Source: Bacteroidota bacterium
Lineage (GTDB): Bacteria > Bacteroidota > Bacteroidia > Chitinophagales > Chitinophagaceae
DNA length: 8,716 bases
Direction: 5' to 3'
NCBI GenBank assembly: GCA_023433755.1
Contig: JAEYUA010000190.1
Location: forward strand, 1 to 8,716
Positions 1 through 5,750 of this stretch are shown here, piece by piece. Within the stretch, counting starts at the first letter, position 1. The number at the start of each line of letters is the position of its first letter. The notes under the pieces were generated by a model. The model was not told the DNA's origin. It made no database searches and saw only the letters and a list, made by a program, of their open reading frames with translations. Both the position numbers and the translations under genes were made by a program.

Positions 1-156
1 ATGTCGAGGGAAGACCTGGCCAGCCTCGTTGGAACAGCAAGAGAAAATGTGTTACGCATACTGAAAGATTTCAAAGAGGAAGGTATCCTGCAAACAAAAG
101 GAAGAAAAATCATCATTAAAGACATCAGCAAATTACTCAGCGCCGCTAATCAGTAG
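1..156 (+). CDS. Crp/Fnr-family transcriptional regulator, C-terminal part (5' truncated by window edge)
   Basis: The first 51 codons of the window form an open frame ending in TAG at 154-156. The peptide contains SREDLASLVGTARENVLRI followed by LKDFKEEGIL and a basic strand (KGRKIIIKD). This is the typical C-terminal winged helix-turn-helix of Crp/Fnr regulators: the recognition helix is GTARENVLRILKDF and the wing is the ILQTKGRKIIIKD hairpin. The ATG at position 1 is probably an internal methionine, because the cyclic-nucleotide-binding-like sensor domain that should precede it (about 150-180 residues) lies outside the window. The ligand is therefore unknown. No terminator is evident after it, and the next gene starts 215 bases downstream. 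The family call is firm from the HTH; the target genes cannot be inferred. Confidence 0.85.
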   Translation: MSREDLASLVGTARENVLRILKDFKEEGILQTKGRKIIIKDISKLLSAANQ

Positions 157-371
157 CATTGAGCTTTGCAATCATCTGCATTCTTAAATTTCCTTTTTAT
201 GAGTCGGCTCTCAAGTTCTTGTGGACAGGCCCAGGAAATTGCAACCACCCACAATACCTCAAGGGCAGGTGCCGGCCAGGATCATGCTACCGGAACCTGT
301 ACCAATCCGGGCAAACCAGGCAAGCATCAGAAATAATATGGTTGAGTTGGAATTTTACCTAGCTTTCCTGC
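157..371. other. Intergenic region between the Crp/Fnr gene and the receiver gene
   Basis: These 215 bases hold no convincing gene. The overlapping open frames starting at 159 and 221 have no recognisable domain and a composition unlike the neighbouring proteins. I see no strong terminator hairpin, tRNA or repeat. A motif TAGCTTTC at 360-367 resembles the Bacteroidota -7 box TAnnTTTG, but it lies only four bases before the ATG at 372 and has no well-spaced -33 partner, so I do not call it a promoter. Confidence 0.5.
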
Positions 372-794
372 ATGGACGAAAACGAGATACTGATTGTAGA
401 TGATGATCATGATGACCTTGACCTGATCCGGGATGTATTTAAACACCTGAAAATTACCAGGCCGGTGCAGTATTTTACAACCGGAAAGGATCTTGAAGAA
501 TACCTGTTATCTGAAAAAGGTTCACCCTTCCTGATTATCTGTGATGTGAACCTGCCGGAAGATGATGGCTTCACCGTAAAGAAAAAGATCACGGAGAACC
601 GGCAGTTGAAATACAAAAGTGTACCGTTCATTTTCTGGTCTACTACTGCATCAGAAAAACAGATCCAGTATGCTTATGACCTTCCGGCACAGGGATTTTT
701 TTTCAAACCCAGCAATTTTGATGACCTGTGTGAAACGGTAAAAGTAATTCTTGACTACTGGCAAAAAAGCCAGCATCCTAAAAAGGTAAGATAG
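372..794 (+). CDS. Stand-alone response regulator receiver domain (CheY-like)
   Basis: A 140-residue single-domain receiver with no output domain. The acidic pocket is D10-D11-D12 in ILIVDDDHDD. The phospho-acceptor is D58 in IICDVNLPEDDG, the conserved Ser/Thr is S90-T91 in FWSTTA, and the conserved lysine is K112 followed by P113 in GFFFKPS. All residues needed for phosphorylation are present, so it should accept a phosphate from a histidine kinase. With no DNA-binding or enzymatic domain it probably works by protein-protein contact, as CheY-type and Rcp1-like receivers do. No kinase gene is next to it in the window, so its partner is unknown. The ATG at 372 is chosen because the first beta-strand begins at residue 5; no Shine-Dalgarno sequence is seen. 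The gene is convergent with the flavoprotein gene, only 35 bases away. A T8 run (696-703) encodes the FFF before K112. Confidence 0.93.
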   Translation: MDENEILIVDDDHDDLDLIRDVFKHLKITRPVQYFTTGKDLEEYLLSEKGSPFLIICDVNLPEDDGFTVKKKITENRQLKYKSVPFIFWSTTASEKQIQYAYDLPAQGFFFKPSNFDDLCETVKVILDYWQKSQHPKKVR

Positions 795-829
795 AATGGT
801 GCGAGATGATTCCGGTTGGGATACTCTGT

Positions 830-1396
830 CTAAATTCTTTCTTTCATTCTCCTGGCTGCTTCCACGCACCAGAAAAACTCATCCAGAAAGACCTTTAGTC
901 TTTTTGCCGTTGCTTCTTTTTCTGTGGGAATTCCGTGTTCATCGTAAGCATCCTGCACTTTAGGTACCCGGAATACCGCAGGAGTGACCAGGGCGCCGAT
1001 CTTGAGAAAGATAAATGCGAGGGAGGGACCAACCTGTGAGCCACCAAAAGCTCCTGCCGAAACAGTGGCAATGCCAATAGGTTTTCTTTTCCATTCGGGA
1101 TAAAGCAGATCAACCACGTTCTTCAGGGAGGATGGGTATCCACCGTTGTATTCAGGTGTCACCACGATCACTCCATCAGCATCGGTGATTTTGCGGGAGA
1201 ACTGAATTACATCATCAGCAGGATTTTTCAAATACTGAAATCTTTCACTGAAAACAGGGAACTGGTATTCATACAGGTCCAGGATCTCAGCTTCGGCCAA
1301 CCCGGTGGTTTTTATATAATCGCGGATGAACAAGGCTACCCTGTGACTATTACGACCTGTGCGCACACTGGAAGAGATAATGGCGATTTTCGGCAT
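830..1396 (-). CDS. NADPH-dependent FMN reductase-family flavoprotein
   Basis: A 188-residue flavodoxin-like protein of the NADPH-dependent FMN reductase family, whose members pass electrons from NAD(P)H through bound FMN to quinones, azo dyes, chromate or free flavin. The FMN phosphate loop is SSSVRTGRNS (residues 8-17). The second FMN loop is the signature PEYNGGYPSSLKN (81-93), and SAGAFGGSQ (113-121) is the third flavin-contacting loop. Length and motif order fit a complete family member of about 180-190 residues. The start at 1396 places the first strand KIAIIS directly after the initiator. It lies 29 bases downstream of the cupin gene on the same strand, so the two are probably co-transcribed from the divergent region at 1780-1920. 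Next to a ring-cleaving dioxygenase, a quinone or nitroaromatic acceptor is a reasonable inference, but the sequence does not show the substrate. Confidence 0.92.
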   Translation of the reverse strand: MPKIAIISSSVRTGRNSHRVALFIRDYIKTTGLAEAEILDLYEYQFPVFSERFQYLKNPADDVIQFSRKITDADGVIVVTPEYNGGYPSSLKNVVDLLYPEWKRKPIGIATVSAGAFGGSQVGPSLAFIFLKIGALVTPAVFRVPKVQDAYDEHGIPTEKEATAKRLKVFLDEFFWCVEAARRMKERI

Positions 1397-1425
1397 GCTT
1401 CTGTTGTTGATTGTGATAATTATTT

Positions 1426-1779
1426 TCAGGGCAGGGTGATAAAAACCGAACGTCGCAGCCTGGCTTCCAGGTTCCTGGTGCGGTGGCCTTTGCCATCGGT
1501 ATCTTCCAGCAGCAAGACCTGGCCCGGGAGAAACTGCCTTTTCTCACCCAAAGAGGTTTCAATTTCTATACCACCATCTATCAGTACGAGATATTGTTTT
1601 TGTGGGGCATTGTGAAAATCATAATCATAACCCGCATCCACTTCCCTGAAGATGAGTGAGCTGACCGGTATACGTTCGGACAGTTTGCCGATTTCGCCGG
1701 CATCAATAAGAGAAATTTCCAGGTCTTCAAACCTGGAATCGCCATTTGCATCTGTATAAATACGGGTTACCGGGAACAT
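1426..1779 (-). CDS. Small single-domain cupin protein
   Basis: A 117-residue protein with a single cupin-like beta-barrel pattern. Alternating strands run through residues 40-115. A first-motif region around H56 continues into VLIDGGIEIE (65-74), and a second-motif region contains FLPGQVLLLED (83-93) and then GKGHRTR (97-102, H99). The usual HxH...E metal set is incomplete: H56 and H99 are visible but the paired histidine and glutamate of motif 1 are not clear, so metal binding is uncertain. Many small cupins of this type are annotated without a function, so the substrate is unknown. It is the first gene of a probable two-gene minus-strand unit with the FMN reductase and is divergent from the dioxygenase. 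The ATG complement at 1777-1779 is the natural start; upstream on that strand there is only a weak AAGAG-like element. Confidence 0.75.
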   Translation of the reverse strand: MFPVTRIYTDANGDSRFEDLEISLIDAGEIGKLSERIPVSSLIFREVDAGYDYDFHNAPQKQYLVLIDGGIEIETSLGEKRQFLPGQVLLLEDTDGKGHRTRNLEARLRRSVFITLP

Positions 1780-1841
1780 GACCAGCTCTTTTGATTGAAC
1801 AATAATGCCTCAACTCATGGGAGTAATTGAAGTTAGCCATC

Positions 1842-1875
1842 TTTGGTCCAACCCCGCAGCTATTTCTTAACTTTC
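1842..1875 (+). promoter_or_regulatory. Candidate Bacteroidota-type promoter for the dioxygenase gene
   Basis: TTTG at 1842-1845 and TAACTTTC at 1868-1875 match the Bacteroidota -33 (TTTG) and -7 (TAnnTTTG) elements, with one mismatch in the -7 box and a 22-base spacer. Transcription would begin near 1880 and leave a leader of about 40 bases carrying the AGGAG at 1906. It also shows that the in-frame TTG at 1843 is more likely promoter than start codon. This is pattern matching only. Confidence 0.4.
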
Positions 1876-1905
1876 ACGGGCTTTCATTTTTATTTTAAAA
1901 CTTCC

Positions 1906-1910
1906 AGGAG
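1906..1910 (+). promoter_or_regulatory. Shine-Dalgarno sequence deciding the dioxygenase start
   Basis: AGGAG lies ten bases before the ATG at 1921. It is the clearest Shine-Dalgarno element in the window, where most other genes start in A/T-rich context without one. It favours 1921 over the upstream in-frame TTG at 1843, whose extra 26 residues (rich in F, Y and R) match nothing in the family. Confidence 0.6.
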
Positions 1911-1920
1911 AAAATTATAT

Positions 1921-2877
1921 ATGAGCCCGATAAAAGGTCTGCACCATGTTACAGCCATTACCAGCAGCGCGGAAAAGATCTATGAATTTTTTACCGGTGT
2001 GCTGGGCATGCGGCTGGTGAAAAAAACAGTGAACCAGGATGACATCCAGACGTATCATTTGTTTTTCGCGGATGATAAGGGAAATGCGGGAACTGACATG
2101 ACCTTTTTTGATTTCCCAGGGATGACAAAAGGTGTGCACGGCACCAATGAAATTTATAAAACATCCTTTCGTGTTCCTTCTGATGCTGCGCTGGAGTTCT
2201 GGCTGCAACGATTTGATGATTTGAAAATCTCCCATGGTGAGATAGAAGAACAGTTTGGAAAGAAGACTCTCTCATTTTCAGATTTTGACGATCAGCAATA
2301 CCAGCTCATTTCCGATGAAAACAATAAAGGCATTGCTTCCGGCACTCCATGGCAAAATGGACCGGTGCCATTGGAATTTGCCATTACCGGCCTTGGACCG
2401 ATAGTGGTGCGCATTTCCAATTTCCCGGCTTTGAAAGCCATGTTGCAATCAGCGCTTTTGTTCAAAGAGACAGCGCAGGAAGAAAGTTTTCATCTGTTCG
2501 AAATGGGTGAAGGAGGTAACGGTGCTTCGGTGATTGTTGAACACAATTCCGAGCTACCGCAGGCACGCCAGGGATTTGGTACGGTACACCACGCGGCGTT
2601 CCGGGTGGAGGACCGTGCCGCATTGGAAGAATGGATCGATAGGCTTGACAGTTTAAGACTCCCTAATTCGGGTTATGTGAACCGATATTTCTTTGAATCC
2701 TTATACGCAAGAGTTGCTCCATCCATTCTTTTTGAATTCGCTACCGACGGCCCGGGTTTCATGGGTGATGAACCTTATGAAACTTTGGGTGAGAAATTAT
2801 CATTGCCACCATTTCTTGAACCTCAGAGAGAGGCGATTGAGAAGATGGTGAGGCCAATTGATACGAGGAGAGGCTGA
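1921..2877 (+). CDS. Ring-cleaving dioxygenase, two-domain glyoxalase (VOC) fold, MhqO-like
   Basis: A 318-residue protein built of two vicinal-oxygen-chelate repeats. It opens with MSPIKGLHHVTAITS, with metal-ligand candidate H9. The second module begins with GTVHHAAFRVED (H224 as ligand candidate) and ends with ILFEFATDGPGF, giving E272. H9, H224 and E272 make the expected 2-His-1-carboxylate site. Overall pattern and length fit the MhqO/MhqA/MhqE group of putative extradiol dioxygenases (about 310-320 residues), proposed in Bacillus subtilis to open hydroquinone- or catechol-type rings during quinone stress. The start at 1921 is supported by the AGGAG at 1906 and by homology beginning at GLHHVT. 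It is divergent from the cupin/flavoprotein pair. An iron-dependent cytoplasmic enzyme is expected, but the real substrate is not shown, and some members of this group are labelled only as glyoxalase-family proteins. Confidence 0.9.
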   Translation: MSPIKGLHHVTAITSSAEKIYEFFTGVLGMRLVKKTVNQDDIQTYHLFFADDKGNAGTDMTFFDFPGMTKGVHGTNEIYKTSFRVPSDAALEFWLQRFDDLKISHGEIEEQFGKKTLSFSDFDDQQYQLISDENNKGIASGTPWQNGPVPLEFAITGLGPIVVRISNFPALKAMLQSALLFKETAQEESFHLFEMGEGGNGASVIVEHNSELPQARQGFGTVHHAAFRVEDRAALEEWIDRLDSLRLPNSGYVNRYFFESLYARVAPSILFEFATDGPGFMGDEPYETLGEKLSLPPFLEPQREAIEKMVRPIDTRRG

Positions 2878-2885
2878 GGGCTGTT

Positions 2886-2910
2886 AGCCATTGGCCATTG
2901 GCTATTGGCT
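2886..2910. repeat. AGCCATTGGCC-type repeat, left copy flanking hsdM
   Basis: The run consists of overlapping variants of AGCCATTGG / CCATTGGCT. 2886-2894 and 2895-2903 form a near-perfect palindrome (8 of 9 pairs) centred on GGCC. The 18 bases 2893-2910 (GGCCATTGGCTATTGGCT) recur exactly on the opposite strand at 4509-4526. It starts nine bases after the dioxygenase stop codon. Similar intergenic repeats are known from Bacteroidota genomes; here it might act as a transcript-end hairpin, though no T-run follows. Confidence 0.75.
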
Positions 2911-2929
2911 GGTGAATCCTATTTTCACC
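2911..2929 (+). terminator. Short hairpin between the dioxygenase gene and hsdM
   Basis: GGTGAA (2911-2916), a seven-base loop, and TTCACC (2924-2929) form a perfect six-pair inverted repeat, followed by the A/T-rich TAATTAAATTAA. It may be a weak terminator for the dioxygenase transcript or an operator for hsdM. The stem is short and there is no clean T-run, so the terminator label is tentative. Confidence 0.3.
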
Positions 2930-2954
2930 TAATTAAATTAACTGCATAATTATA

Positions 2955-4517
2955 ATGGCTAAAGAAAGGGAAAGAGAAGAACTGCACCGTACCATCTGGC
3001 AAATAGCAAATGACCTGCGTGGCAGCGTGGATGGATGGGACTTTAAATCCTATGTTTTAGGAATGTTGTTCTACCGGTTTATTTCCGAAAACCTGACCGA
3101 CTACATCAATAAAGAAGAACGGCGCGCCGGGCATTCTGATTTCAATTATGCTGATATCACCGACGCCGATGCTGAATTTGGAAGGGCAGATACCGTGAAG
3201 GAAAAAGGTTTTTACATCCTGCCTTCTGAATTGTTTGAGAATGTTCGCAAAAAAGCAAAGACAGATGAAAATCTCAATGAAACCCTGAGCCGGGTTTTCA
3301 AGCATATTGAAAGTTCCGCAAAAGGCACCGATAGCGAAGACGATCTCAAAGGATTGTTCGACGACCTGGATGTGAACAGCAACAAACTGGGTGGCACCGT
3401 TCAAAAACGTAATGACAGCCTTAGAAAAATCCTGGATGCCATTGGCGGGTTGAAACTGGGCGACTTCCAGGAAAATACCATTGATGCTTTTGGTGACGCG
3501 TACGAATTCCTGATGACCATGTATGCCAGCAATGCTGGTAAATCTGGTGGTGAGTTTTTTACTCCACAAGAAGTATCGGAATTGCTCGCCGAAATTACCG
3601 TGGTTGGGAAAAAACAGGTGAACAAGGTTTATGATCCTGCCTGCGGCTCGGGTTCGCTTCTTTTGAAATTCGCGAAAGTGCTTGGAAAGGAAAATGTGAG
3701 ACAGGGTTTTTATGGACAGGAAGTGAACATCAGCACTTTCAACCTTTGCCGCATCAATATGTTTTTGCATGATATCAACTACGAAAAATTTGATATTGCG
3801 CATGGTGATACCCTCACCGATCCCAAACACTGGGACGATGAACCTTTTGATGCCATCGTTTCCAACCCTCCTTATTCCATCCGTTGGGAAGGCGATGCCA
3901 ACCCGCTTCTGATCAACGATCCCAGGTTTTCCCCGGCCGGTGTGCTGGCACCCAAAAGCAAAGCCGACCTGGCCTTTACCATGCACATGCTGCACTGGCT
4001 GAGCACTTCGGGCACAGCAGCCATTGTTGAATTTCCAGGGGTGCTCTACAGGGGCGGCGCTGAACAAAAGATCAGGAAATACCTGGTCGACAATAATTAT
4101 ATAGATACAGTGATCCAGTTGCCGCCGGATCTTTTCTTTGGTACCACCATCGCCACCTGTATCATTGTTTTGAAAAAAAGCAAAAAGGACAATGCTACCC
4201 TGTTCATTGATGCTTCGGAGCAGTTTACCCGTGGCGGCAATAAAAACAAACTCACAGAAGCCAACCGCAAAAAAATCCTCGACGCTTATATCCAGCGAAG
4301 CAATATTGACCATTTTGCCAGGCTGGTGCCCAACAGCGCCATTGCCGATAACGACTACAACATAGCCGTGAGCAGTTATGTGGAACAGGAAAACACCACC
4401 GAGGTAGTAGATATTAAAAAACTCAATGCTGAAATCATCCAAATCGTAGCCCGACAAAACGAGCTCCGCCAATCCATTGATAAGATAGTCGCGGAACTCG
4501 AAGCTGAGAGCCAATAG
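2955..4517 (+). CDS. hsdM: Type I restriction-modification system, methyltransferase subunit HsdM
   Basis: This 520-residue subunit transfers a methyl group from S-adenosylmethionine to N6 of adenine, within the M2S methylase or the R2M2S complex. The N-terminal HsdM_N bundle (about 5-140) includes LHRTIWQIANDLRGSVDGWD and YVLGMLFYRFISENL. The N6-methyltransferase domain follows (about 165-460). It has the conserved lead-in GKSGGEFFTPQEVSELLAEI, the SAM-binding motif I DPACGSGSLLL (D227-S234) and the catalytic motif IV NPPY (N304-Y307). The last 40 residues (ELRQSIDKIVAELEAE) look like the helix that packs on HsdS. Length is typical and no key residue is missing. The ATG at 2955 sits in AATTATAATG, the same ten bases as at hsdS, without Shine-Dalgarno. 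The stop codon at 4515-4517 lies inside a genomic repeat. It is the first gene of the hsdM-fic-hsdS-hsdR series. Confidence 0.97.
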   Translation: MAKEREREELHRTIWQIANDLRGSVDGWDFKSYVLGMLFYRFISENLTDYINKEERRAGHSDFNYADITDADAEFGRADTVKEKGFYILPSELFENVRKKAKTDENLNETLSRVFKHIESSAKGTDSEDDLKGLFDDLDVNSNKLGGTVQKRNDSLRKILDAIGGLKLGDFQENTIDAFGDAYEFLMTMYASNAGKSGGEFFTPQEVSELLAEITVVGKKQVNKVYDPACGSGSLLLKFAKVLGKENVRQGFYGQEVNISTFNLCRINMFLHDINYEKFDIAHGDTLTDPKHWDDEPFDAIVSNPPYSIRWEGDANPLLINDPRFSPAGVLAPKSKADLAFTMHMLHWLSTSGTAAIVEFPGVLYRGGAEQKIRKYLVDNNYIDTVIQLPPDLFFGTTIATCIIVLKKSKKDNATLFIDASEQFTRGGNKNKLTEANRKKILDAYIQRSNIDHFARLVPNSAIADNDYNIAVSSYVEQENTTEVVDIKKLNAEIIQIVARQNELRQSIDKIVAELEAESQ

Positions 4518-4540
4518 CCAATGGCCATTAGCTATTTGCT
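4509..4540. repeat. Right copy of the hsdM-flanking repeat, long imperfect palindrome
   Basis: 4509-4526 (AGCCAATAGCCAATGGCC) is the exact reverse complement of 2893-2910. The whole 32 bases form an imperfect palindrome with 16-base arms, 14 of 16 pairing, centred on the GGCC at 4523-4526, so the RNA could fold into a strong hairpin with essentially no loop. The first nine bases code for the last residues and the stop codon of HsdM. No T-run follows, so it may attenuate or stabilise the transcript rather than end it. Confidence 0.75.
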
Positions 4541-4554
4541 CTCATGTCCACATT

Positions 4555-4633
4555 TTAAACATATTTCCCAACATGTACATATTTTTTAAAAATATAAACA
4601 TATCTTGAGCACATGTTTATTTGATAAACATAT
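4555..4633 (+). promoter_or_regulatory. Candidate operator cluster upstream of fic: repeated ATAAACAT sites
   Basis: Three exact copies of the eight-base word ATAAACAT lie in the fic leader: forward at 4594-4601, reversed (ATGTTTAT) at 4613-4620 and forward at 4624-4631. A near copy, TTAAACAT, lies at 4555-4562. The copies at 4613 and 4624 form a perfect inverted repeat, ATGTTTAT-TTG-ATAAACAT, ending one base before the ATG at 4632. ACATGT occurs at 4571-4576 and 4611-4616, so the arrangement partly repeats with a period of 39-40 bases. This looks like a binding array for a dimeric repressor. In RNA the last palindrome could also form an eight-pair hairpin against the start codon. Confidence 0.6.
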
Positions 4634-5729
4634 GAGTGGGCCCCTTCACGATATCCCTTATAACGAACTTCCTGACTTGCCCCCTGCAGCGGACCTGGAG
4701 CACGCTGAAATCTTAAAGAGTGCTTTACAGGCCAACCGCTACCTGGCGGAGCTGAAAGGTTATTGCCATACCCTCCCGAATCCCGAACTATTACTGAATA
4801 CCGTGGTGCTGCAGGAAAGCCGTGATAGCTCGGCTATTGAAAATATTGTTACCACCCAGGATGAATTGTACCAGGCCATCCTGAATCCTTTCGATAGTTT
4901 ACCGGCCAACACAAAAGAAGTGATCAGCTACAAGCAGGCGGTGTATTCGGGTTGGGAACATTTAAAAAATACAGGACTGTTCACCGCAAAGCTGGCGGTG
5001 AAGATCATGCAGTCATTCAAACATACGAAGGCTGGTTATCGTTCCCTGCCCGGGACAAAATTGAAGAACCCTGCACAGAATAAAGTGATCTATTCACCGC
5101 CCGATCCGCAATACATTGAATCCATGCTGGCGCAATGGGAGAAATATATCAACGAGGCGCCCCCGAGTACGGACCCCCTGATCGTGATGGCGCTCATGCA
5201 TTACCAGTTTGAAGCCATCCATCCTTTTGCTGATGGCAATGGAAGAACCGGCAGGATCCTGAATGTGCTCTTCCTGATGCACAACAACCTGCTCAGCCTT
5301 CCTGTATTGTACCACAGCAAATACATCATCCAGCACAAAGCGGCATATTACCATGGACTGAGAAGGGTGACGCAGGAAGATGCCTGGCATCCCTGGATCA
5401 TTTATATGCTGAACGCCGTGAAGGAAACCGCACAATCAACCCTGCACCTGATCCAGGAGATCATTGCACTGAAAGAGGAAACGCTTTCCATGATGAAAAA
5501 CATCTCGCAGAAAATGCCGGCTTACGAACTGAATGAACTCATCTTCAGTTATCCCTATATCAAGATCAGGATACTGGAAGAAAAAGGAATCGCGAAAAGA
5601 CAAACCGCCAGCAATTACCTGCAGACGCTCCATGAAAAAGACATCCTCAAACCGTTGAGGATGGGCAAAGAGGTATATTATATCAACTACCGGTTAATGG
5701 AGCTGCTGGTGAGAAATGAAAAAGAATAA
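4632..5729 (+). CDS. Fic-domain AMP-transferase (SoFic-like, class II) inside the restriction operon
   Basis: A 365-residue Fic protein, counted from the ATG at 4632. Fic enzymes usually transfer AMP from ATP to a hydroxyl of a target protein. The complete catalytic motif HPFADGNGRTGR runs from H197 to R208. The N-terminal Fic_N region carries SSAIEN (66-71), matching the inhibitory [S/T]xxxE[G/N] helix of class II Fic proteins, with E70 expected to block ATP binding in the resting state. The C-terminal part (about 297-356) has a winged-helix pattern with GIAKRQTASNYLQTLHE and the wing LKPLRMGKEVYYI. Layout and length match the Shewanella SoFic type. An in-frame TTG at 4605 would add nine residues; I prefer 4632 because family similarity starts at about PYNELPDLPP. 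It is 114 bases after hsdM and 21 before hsdS. The winged helix and the palindromic leader suggest autoregulation; the target is unknown. Confidence 0.92.
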   Translation: MSGPLHDIPYNELPDLPPAADLEHAEILKSALQANRYLAELKGYCHTLPNPELLLNTVVLQESRDSSAIENIVTTQDELYQAILNPFDSLPANTKEVISYKQAVYSGWEHLKNTGLFTAKLAVKIMQSFKHTKAGYRSLPGTKLKNPAQNKVIYSPPDPQYIESMLAQWEKYINEAPPSTDPLIVMALMHYQFEAIHPFADGNGRTGRILNVLFLMHNNLLSLPVLYHSKYIIQHKAAYYHGLRRVTQEDAWHPWIIYMLNAVKETAQSTLHLIQEIIALKEETLSMMKNISQKMPAYELNELIFSYPYIKIRILEEKGIAKRQTASNYLQTLHEKDILKPLRMGKEVYYINYRLMELLVRNEKE

Positions 5730-5750
5730 ATAACTATTGAACGAATTATA

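Noticed and set aside
159..403. Overlapping 60-67 codon open frames before the receiver gene
   Set aside because: No domain, no initiation signal, mutually overlapping, and partly overlapping the well-supported receiver gene at 372.
696..703. T8 run in the receiver gene as a phase-variable tract
   Set aside because: It encodes the FFF directly before the conserved K112 at the expected position, so the present length is the functional frame and there is no alternative product of interest.
795..829. Possible bidirectional terminator in the 35-base convergent gap
   Set aside because: I found no inverted repeat of useful length followed by a T-run in either direction.
1843..1920. TTG start giving the dioxygenase a 26-residue extension
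   Set aside because: The TTG lies in a probable -33 promoter box, the extension has no family similarity, and the ATG at 1921 has an AGGAG at good spacing.
3057..4514. 485-codon open frame on the minus strand opposite hsdM
   Set aside because: It lies fully antisense to hsdM, whose plus-strand product has all the methyltransferase motifs. The minus-strand product shows no recognisable domain and an odd F/I/V/H-rich composition, as expected of a shadow frame.
4605..4631. TTG start at 4605 for the Fic protein
   Set aside because: It would add nine residues (MSTCLFDKH) encoded by the palindromic operator itself. The ATG at 4632 gives the normal family N-terminus. It is not fully excluded.
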